From: Actinobacteria bacterium UBA6100
GTDB lineage: Bacteria; Actinomycetota; Coriobacteriia; Anaerosomatales; Anaerosomataceae
Assembly: GCA_002423585.1 (NCBI GenBank)
Contig: DIWS01000007.1
Coordinates: 64,686 to 92,276 of the forward strand
Reading direction: 5' to 3'
Length of the DNA stretch: 27,591 nt
The translations under genes were made by a program, and so were the position numbers. Positions 23,204 to 27,591 of this stretch are shown here, in pieces. The number at the start of each line of letters is the position of its first letter. Position 1 is the first letter of the stretch. Below the pieces are notes generated by a model. The model saw only the letters and a program-made list of their open reading frames with translations, was not told the DNA's origin and did no database searches.

Positions 23204-23625
23204 GCCGGAGCCCACTTCACCATCGTCACTACCGTCCCCGTCGTCGCTTTCGAAACGATCTCCACTTCATCCATCAGTCGGTACACGCCAGGTAGCCCGA
23301 GGCCAAGCCCACCAGAACTGGAGAAGCCTTCCTGAAGCGCCGAATCCAGGTCTTCGATGCCCGGACCGTGGTCCTCAGCGTGTACCCGCACGCCCGTTCT
23401 CCCGGCATCATCAGTGACGACAGAGAGTTCGATAGTCCCTCCACCGGCGTGCGTGACCATGTTCTGTGCGATCTCGATGACCGCAGTGCTCGCAAGATCG
23501 AGTGGTATTCCTCGGATAGTGACGCTTGCTGCGAGCGTCCGGAACATGGCCGCAGCCCGCAGTGCATCGGCACGGTCGCGGACTTCGATGGGGGCAAGGC
23601 GATCGGGTTGCCGCGACTCACTCAT
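23200..23625 (-). CDS. RsbT-like serine/threonine kinase
   Basis: A 141-residue GHKL ATPase. The N-box EIAQNMVTHAGGG (Glu51, Asn55), the EDHGPGI loop (Asp85) and GGLGLGLPGVYRLMDE (105-120) closely follow RsbT, the kinase that phosphorylates RsbR and RsbS STAS domains and then leaves the stressosome to switch on its output. All ATP-binding residues look intact. ATG 23625 overlaps the stop of the receiver-kinase gene by four bases; there is no separate ribosome site, so translation depends on the upstream gene. Eight residues upstream in frame there is another ATG, but the overlap start matches family length. Confidence 0.9.
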   Translation of the reverse strand: MSESRQPDRLAPIEVRDRADALRAAAMFRTLAASVTIRGIPLDLASTAVIEIAQNMVTHAGGGTIELSVVTDDAGRTGVRVHAEDHGPGIEDLDSALQEGFSSSGGLGLGLPGVYRLMDEVEIVSKATTGTVVTMVKWAPA

Positions 23626-24824
23626 GCCGGGGCGCCAGCGGGTGTGCATTTCCGTGGCAGGCAGACAGTGAACGTCGAGCCCGCATCAGCCACGCTCGCT
23701 ACCGTGATCGTCCCGCCAAGGAGGACGACGAGTTCGCGCGTGATCGTCAACCCCAGGCCCGTGCCGGGGACTGTCTGCGGGCCGTGCGGAGCCTGTCCGA
23801 ATCGCTCGAAGATGGTCTCCTGGTACTCGGCGTCGATGCCGATGCCCGTGTCTATCACCTCGAGGCACACCGTGTCTGCTTCACCTGAGCGAACGAGGAG
23901 TGTCACCCCACCGGTATTGGTGAACTTGATCGCGTTGCTCAGGAGGTTGACGAGCACCTGCTGTAGCCTCCCACCGTCGGTACACAGCGGCTCGATGCCG
24001 TTCTCCACCTTGACGTCGAACGTAAGCTCTCGCTCCTCGGCCAATGGCATCATCAGCCCCGAAACGCGCCTGACCAGATCCTCGATCGGAACGCACTCGA
24101 TGTTCAATTGGACACGCCCTGCTTCGATACGGGCGAGATCAAGCAGGCCGTTCACGAGCGAGAGCAGGCAGTCCGCACCGGTCTTCACCATGCGCAGTTG
24201 ATGGACCTGCTCTTCGTTCAGTGGCCCGGGTACCTGTTCGAGCAGGAGCGACGTGAAGCCGAGGATCGAATTCAGCGGTGTACGGAGCTCGTGGCTCATC
24301 TGGGAGAGGAATTCACTCTTGGCGTCGGAGGCTCCCTGCAGGGCGGAGTTCGCCGTCTCGAGATCCCTCGTCCGCTGGCTTACGAGGTCCTCAAGGTGCG
24401 AGCGGTACACCCTGAGTTCGCTCTCTGCTTGCCTGCGATCGGCGCGCACTGCGGCCTCACGAACCTCACGCTCGATGGCAGAGGGCAGTCTGGCCAGCGA
24501 TGACTTCATGACGTAGTCCGCTGCTCCGGCCCGCATCGCCGCAACCGCGACGTCCTCACCGATCTTGCCGGAGACGACCACCACGGGGATGTCCAGCCCG
24601 CTGTCGCGCACGAGCTCGATCGCCTCAAGACCGTCGAAGTGTGGCATCACGTAGTCGGCGACCACGACATCCCACGCGTGCTCCTGTAGGGCGGCGGCCA
24701 TCGTCTCGCGCGTGTCCACCCGACGGTGTTCACCCAGTATCCCCGCATGCTCCAATTGGCGTGTCAGGAGCACGGCGTCGTCCTCAGAGTCCTCCACGAT
24801 GAGCACAGCGTATCCGTCTGGCAT
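23622..24824 (-). CDS. Receiver-histidine kinase hybrid (N-terminal REC)
   Basis: A 400-residue protein. A receiver domain (1-120) has the acidic pocket at Glu11-Asp12, phospho-acceptor Asp57, Ser85 and Lys107. A coiled coil (about 128-165) follows. The HisKA domain carries His178 in SHELRTPLN. The HATPase domain has N-box Asn293/Asn297, D325-TGIGI and GTGLGL (354-359). With REC at the N-terminus and no sensor or membrane segment, it probably acts as a phospho-signal-controlled kinase. GGAAGG precedes the ATG. It sits between the lone receiver gene and rsbT, and overlaps rsbT by four bases, which ties the phosphorelay to the partner-switch. Confidence 0.93.
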   Translation of the reverse strand: MPDGYAVLIVEDSEDDAVLLTRQLEHAGILGEHRRVDTRETMAAALQEHAWDVVVADYVMPHFDGLEAIELVRDSGLDIPVVVVSGKIGEDVAVAAMRAGAADYVMKSSLARLPSAIEREVREAAVRADRRQAESELRVYRSHLEDLVSQRTRDLETANSALQGASDAKSEFLSQMSHELRTPLNSILGFTSLLLEQVPGPLNEEQVHQLRMVKTGADCLLSLVNGLLDLARIEAGRVQLNIECVPIEDLVRRVSGLMMPLAEERELTFDVKVENGIEPLCTDGGRLQQVLVNLLSNAIKFTNTGGVTLLVRSGEADTVCLEVIDTGIGIDAEYQETIFERFGQAPHGPQTVPGTGLGLTITRELVVLLGGTITVASVADAGSTFTVCLPRKCTPAGAPA

Positions 24825-24852
24825 GCGTGCCTTCCCGGCCGGGCGCCCCGGC

Positions 24853-25290
24853 CTACCTCGGGGGCTGCTCGTTCAGGGCCAGCCAGTACACCCCTACCTG
24901 GCGCACGGCCTCGATGAATTCGTTGAAATCCACCGGCTTTCGAACGTAGCTGTTGGCACCACCCGAGTAGCTTTCTATGAGATCGGCGTCTTCCCGTGAA
25001 GACGTCAGCACGACGACCGGCAGCAAAGCGGTGCGCTCGTCGCTCCTGATGCGGCGCAGCACCTCGTGCCCGCTCAGTTTCGGGAGCTTGAGGTCGAGCA
25101 GCACGAGCGCCGGTCGATCCATGGGGTTGCGGTCAGCGTACGCCCCCTCGGCGAACAGGTAGTCCAGTGCTTCGGCGCCGTCACGGACGACGACGATCTC
25201 ACCCCGCATGTTGTTCTTGCGAAACGCGCGAAGCGTCAGCTCCACATCATCCGGATTGTCCTCGACCAGCAATATGATATCGCCCGACAT
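24853..25290 (-). CDS. Single-domain response regulator (Rcp1-like receiver)
   Basis: A 145-residue stand-alone receiver: acidic pair Glu10-Asp11, phospho-acceptor Asp66 in LLDLKLP, Thr96 and Lys118 in VRKPVDF. The 20-residue insertion before the phospho-site and the PKLSGHEVLRRIR helix are typical of Rcp1/phytochrome-associated receivers, which pair with kinases having SHDLRAP H-boxes; such a kinase is encoded directly upstream. No output domain, so it would pass on phosphate or act by binding. AGGAGGG lies seven bases before the ATG. Confidence 0.93.
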   Translation of the reverse strand: MSGDIILLVEDNPDDVELTLRAFRKNNMRGEIVVVRDGAEALDYLFAEGAYADRNPMDRPALVLLDLKLPKLSGHEVLRRIRSDERTALLPVVVLTSSREDADLIESYSGGANSYVRKPVDFNEFIEAVRQVGVYWLALNEQPPR

Positions 25291-25294
25291 CGGC

Positions 25295-26509
25295 TTACCC
25301 TCCTATTCTCGGCGACGCCAGGCAGAAGGAGATCTTCGCTCCCGTCCCGATCTCGCCCCACGCCCGGACCTCGCCACCTTGCCGGTGGATCGCTCGCTGG
25401 ACGATCGCGAGGCCGATTCCCGTTCCATCGAACTCATCAGTGGTGTGCAGGCGCTGGAACGCACCGAAGAGCTTATCGGCATACGTCATGTCGAAGCCGG
25501 CACCGTTGTCTTCAACGCAGTACCAGAGTCGGCCGTCGACCGTCTCGGCACCGAACGCGATCCGCGCAGGATCGCGCTTGTCCGTGAACTTGAAGGCGTT
25601 CCCGAGCAGATTCACGAGAACCACCCGGGTGAGTGCCGCGTCAGCCTCGGCCTCGAGGCCCGGGGTTATCGTGACGTCCACGTTTCGGCCGGGCTCGCCT
25701 TCACGCAGCTCGGCGACGATCTCCTCGGCCAACCGGGAGAGGTCAACTCGTCCCACATGCATCTCATCGCGGGTCAAGCGCGAGAGGGAGAGCAGGTCAT
25801 CGATGAGCCGGGCCATGCGCGCGGTTGCGGCACGGATCCGACGAAGGTAGTCCTTGCCGGTCTCATCAAGTGCCGCGTCGTAGTCTTCCAGTAGCGCCAA
25901 CCCGAACCCGTCGACCGCACGCAGGGGAGCTCTCAGATCGTGGGACACGGAGTAGCTGAAAGACTCGAGCTCACGGTTGACCGTCTCGAGTTCGCGCGCC
26001 TTGAGCGCGAGTGCGTTCTTGGTATCGCGCAACTCTTCCAGCAGGCTCGAGAGCTCGACGTTCTGGCGCTGCACTTCTTCGAGCAGCTGCCCTGGCGAGC
26101 GTTGTATGAGTCGCGCTCGCTCGCGGTCGAGGAATGCCTCATCCACTCTTGCGGCTGGCGTGCTGGTCGGGATCCGCAACTCAACGCTCGGTCGGCCTCC
26201 GTCCACGGCGGTTGATGAGATCGCTTCGATGCCGAAGCGTGAGCGTAGACCTTCGACCTCAGGCAGGGCGCTCACGCCACTCAGGCGGACCTGCATGATG
26301 GTGCGGCCCTCGACGGCCTCGATCGCGAGTTCAGCGGTGACCGGCAGATCGTCTTTGATGGCCCGCCGGCCGACATCGGAGACTATGGTCGCAACCGCCG
26401 TGCCTGCCACGGCCTGCGCACCCAGATCCTCGGCGAGTGTCCGCACCTTGCCCCGCGCCTCCACGAGCGCCAGGTCCGTGGACAGGTTGATACTGGCGAG
26501 CGGGTTCAC
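25295..26509 (-). CDS. Fusion of degenerate RsbT-like domain and histidine kinase
   Basis: A 404-residue protein. Residues 1-115 resemble an RsbT-type ATPase (TDLALVEARGKVRTLAEDLG, then TIVSDVGRRAI in place of an N-box). The key Asn of the RsbT form SELARN is Arg here, and no GLGLG lid is visible, so this part is probably a non-catalytic interaction module. A coiled coil (about 140-180) leads to a HisKA domain with His190 in SHDLRAP. A complete HATPase follows (Asn304, D334-NGAGF, GTGIGL 362-367). GTG 26509 is chosen with GAGG nine bases before it; the preceding STAS gene stops six bases upstream. It occupies the rsbT position of an R-S-T cluster, suggesting it docks on the STAS complex and feeds a phosphorelay. 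Confidence 0.85.
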   Translation of the reverse strand: MNPLASINLSTDLALVEARGKVRTLAEDLGAQAVAGTAVATIVSDVGRRAIKDDLPVTAELAIEAVEGRTIMQVRLSGVSALPEVEGLRSRFGIEAISSTAVDGGRPSVELRIPTSTPAARVDEAFLDRERARLIQRSPGQLLEEVQRQNVELSSLLEELRDTKNALALKARELETVNRELESFSYSVSHDLRAPLRAVDGFGLALLEDYDAALDETGKDYLRRIRAATARMARLIDDLLSLSRLTRDEMHVGRVDLSRLAEEIVAELREGEPGRNVDVTITPGLEAEADAALTRVVLVNLLGNAFKFTDKRDPARIAFGAETVDGRLWYCVEDNGAGFDMTYADKLFGAFQRLHTTDEFDGTGIGLAIVQRAIHRQGGEVRAWGEIGTGAKISFCLASPRIGG

Positions 26510-26514
26510 CGGAA

Positions 26515-26880
26515 TCAACCTCGCGGGATCGGTTCGGTGTTCGTGACGCCCAGCTGTGCGAGCGCGTCGGACACCGAGCCGACCAAGTCGAGGTCCGGCA
26601 TGTCGAGGCCGAATGTAGCGAGCACCGCGGCTGTTGGAGAGTCGATCCCGGTGATGATCGGGTGTGCTCCCAGCAGCGCGGCCATCTTGCACAGGTCGAG
26701 CATCGTCTGGGCAAAGAAGCGATCGATCAGGTCGACCGGGGCCACGTCGATGATGAGCACTGCGGCGGATGTCTCGGCGATCTGCGTCAGGATGTCGGTC
26801 TGCAGGTCCTGTACCGCGTGGTCGTAGACTGCGGGCGGCAGCGCCACGACGAGCACATCGCGCAGGGTGTACATGTGCAT
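26515..26880 (-). CDS. RsbS-like STAS protein without the phospho-serine
   Basis: A 121-residue STAS domain that aligns along its length with RsbS, the scaffold antagonist of stressosomes. In Bacillus subtilis RsbS the phospho-acceptor Ser59 lies in VDMIDSF; the same segment here reads VDLIDRF, with Arg54 at that position. The following helix (AQTMLDLCKMAALLGAHPIITGI) is well conserved. It should therefore not be switched by phosphorylation at the usual site. The ATG at 26880 is 68 bases after the RsbR-like gene; a second ATG two codons later is possible. Confidence 0.85.
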   Translation of the reverse strand: MHMYTLRDVLVVALPPAVYDHAVQDLQTDILTQIAETSAAVLIIDVAPVDLIDRFFAQTMLDLCKMAALLGAHPIITGIDSPTAAVLATFGLDMPDLDLVGSVSDALAQLGVTNTEPIPRG

Positions 26881-26948
26881 CGGCGCATCAACCTCACGTC
26901 AGTGACGGGTGGAGACTGTCCGGCGACGGCGTCCTCTTGAGATGTGCG

Positions 26949-27353
26949 TCAGATCTTGACCACCGATAGACCGAGGTGATCGAGTGCCACTTTGAAACCG
27001 TCTCTCAGTTTGCTGACGGTGACCACATCGCCAAGCTCGATCCCGAGGTGCACCATCGTTTGGGCGATAGCCGGGGAGATGCCCGACACGACGCAGGTAC
27101 ACCCCATGAGCCGGGTCGCCTTTGTCATCTTGATGATGTGGCTGGCCACAGCGCTGTCGACTGCAGGGACTCCCATTATGTCGAGGAGGACGACCTTTGC
27201 GCCCGTCTGCTTGATCGCTCGCAGCATGTCATCCATGATGTCTTGCCCGCGTTTCGAGTCTATGACCCCGACGAGGGGCACGGACAGGATCCCGTCCCAT
27301 AGGATGGCGATCGGGGTGGCAGGTGCATCGTCATACGTGGTCTCATCAGTCAT
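26949..27353 (-). CDS. RsbR-like STAS protein lacking the N-terminal sensor domain
   Basis: A 134-residue protein that is almost entirely a STAS domain of the RsbR type. GVPAVDSAVASHII corresponds to the RsbRA segment containing Thr171 (Ser67 here), and GISPAIAQTMVHLGI to the segment with Thr205 (Thr99 here), so both phospho-sites are available. Typical RsbR proteins have about 130 further residues as an N-terminal globin-like turret; here only about 14 residues precede the domain. AGGGGG precedes ATG 27353. It is the first gene of the minus-strand cluster. Confidence 0.88.
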   Translation of the reverse strand: MTDETTYDDAPATPIAILWDGILSVPLVGVIDSKRGQDIMDDMLRAIKQTGAKVVLLDIMGVPAVDSAVASHIIKMTKATRLMGCTCVVSGISPAIAQTMVHLGIELGDVVTVSKLRDGFKVALDHLGLSVVKI

Positions 27354-27401
27354 GTGTCCCCCTCTGCTCGCCCGCCCCCTCGAGTGGGGCGCATGCCTGG
27401 G

Positions 27402-27407
27402 ATGATA
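27402..27407 (-). promoter_or_regulatory. Possible -10 element for the Rsb-like cluster
   Basis: On the minus strand TATCAT matches the -10 consensus at five of six positions, 48 bases before the first gene of the cluster. No good -35 is found 17 bases upstream. No GTTT/GGGTAT-type sigma-B promoter is evident. Confidence 0.4.
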
Positions 27408-27492
27408 CTCCACCAGTGTGTACCCGTTCTACGTCCGATATGCGGAAATCTCCGGCGACAGCTCCCCCGTCAGGACAAGAGCCCTCTGCCCG

Positions 27493-27501
27493 TGCTACCC
27501 T
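27493..27501 (+). promoter_or_regulatory. Possible extended -10 for typA
   Basis: TGCTACCCT reads as an extended -10 (TGn followed by TACCCT), 41 bases before the typA ATG. The -35 region is not convincing. Confidence 0.3.
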
Positions 27502-27542
27502 GTACCGCTTCTTAACACGACCCTTTGGAGACCCGAGCACCC

Positions 27543-27591
27543 ATGCGCGCCGCTGACATCCGTAACATCGCCATCATCGCCCACGTCGACC
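27543..27591 (+). CDS. typA: GTP-binding protein TypA/BipA, N-terminal start (partial)
   Basis: The first 16 codons give MRAADIRNIAIIAHVD, the start of the translational GTPase TypA/BipA just before the P-loop (family form IRNIAIIAHVDHGKTT). LepA would usually read IRNFSIIAHID, so TypA is favoured. The protein binds ribosomes and helps 50S assembly at low temperature or under stress. It runs off the window. A GGAG site lies about 13 bases before the ATG. Confidence 0.8.
   Translation, partial: MRAADIRNIAIIAHVD

Noticed and set aside
1..27591. CRISPR arrays, insertion sequences, integrases, toxin-antitoxin or restriction genes
   Set aside because: No repeat-spacer pattern, transposase or recombinase motifs were seen on either strand.

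Overview
The window is high-GC, densely coded bacterial chromosome with short intergenic gaps, ATGA/GTGA stop-start overlaps and many GTG/TTG starts. The gene set (PadR/HAAS membrane operon, DUF5667-type anti-sigma protein, long-form HisG, radical SAM enzymes, TIGR00300-type ornithine cyclodeaminase, stressosome-type genes) points to an Actinomycetota bacterium, possibly an anaerobic lineage near Coriobacteriia. This placement is inferred from gene content and composition only. No rRNA, tRNA, insertion sequence, prophage or CRISPR array was found.

Left part (1-7,000), + strand housekeeping. The window opens in the last codons of dnaB, followed by a COG2509-like FAD dehydrogenase overlapping a Cys-rich small protein, then purA, purD, a HemW/HemN-like radical SAM protein, purE and a small membrane protein. 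Middle part (7,000-17,900): a DUF427 protein; a PadR-regulated membrane operon with a clear operator region; a TIGR00300 ornithine cyclodeaminase; what looks like an msrA remnant beside intact msrB; a membrane protein plus histidine kinase pair; a metalloprotease-like membrane protein lacking its catalytic Glu; rsgA with a strong terminator; a two-gene minus-strand membrane unit; and hisG with a strong terminator.

Right part (17,900-27,591), mostly minus strand and mostly signalling. It holds an ECF sigma factor with its membrane partner; a divergent paralogue of the metalloprotease-like protein, this one with an intact HELGH motif; a radical SAM/SPASM enzyme; a candidate structured noncoding RNA with its own terminator on the opposite strand; a metallo-beta-lactamase-fold hydrolase; and a seven-gene partner-switching cluster. 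The window ends in the first codons of typA/bipA.

The most unusual system is the seven-gene cluster at 22,559-27,353. In transcription order it encodes a STAS-only RsbR-like protein, an RsbS-like STAS protein whose phospho-acceptor Ser is replaced by Arg, a fusion of a degenerate RsbT-like domain to a histidine kinase, a lone receiver, a receiver-histidine kinase, a canonical RsbT kinase and an RsbX-like PP2C phosphatase. It looks like a stressosome-type module merged with a two-component phosphorelay, with no sigma factor beside it. The second highlight is the candidate RNA at about 21,386-21,590, whose helices contain G-U pairs and GNRA loops only when read on the + strand.
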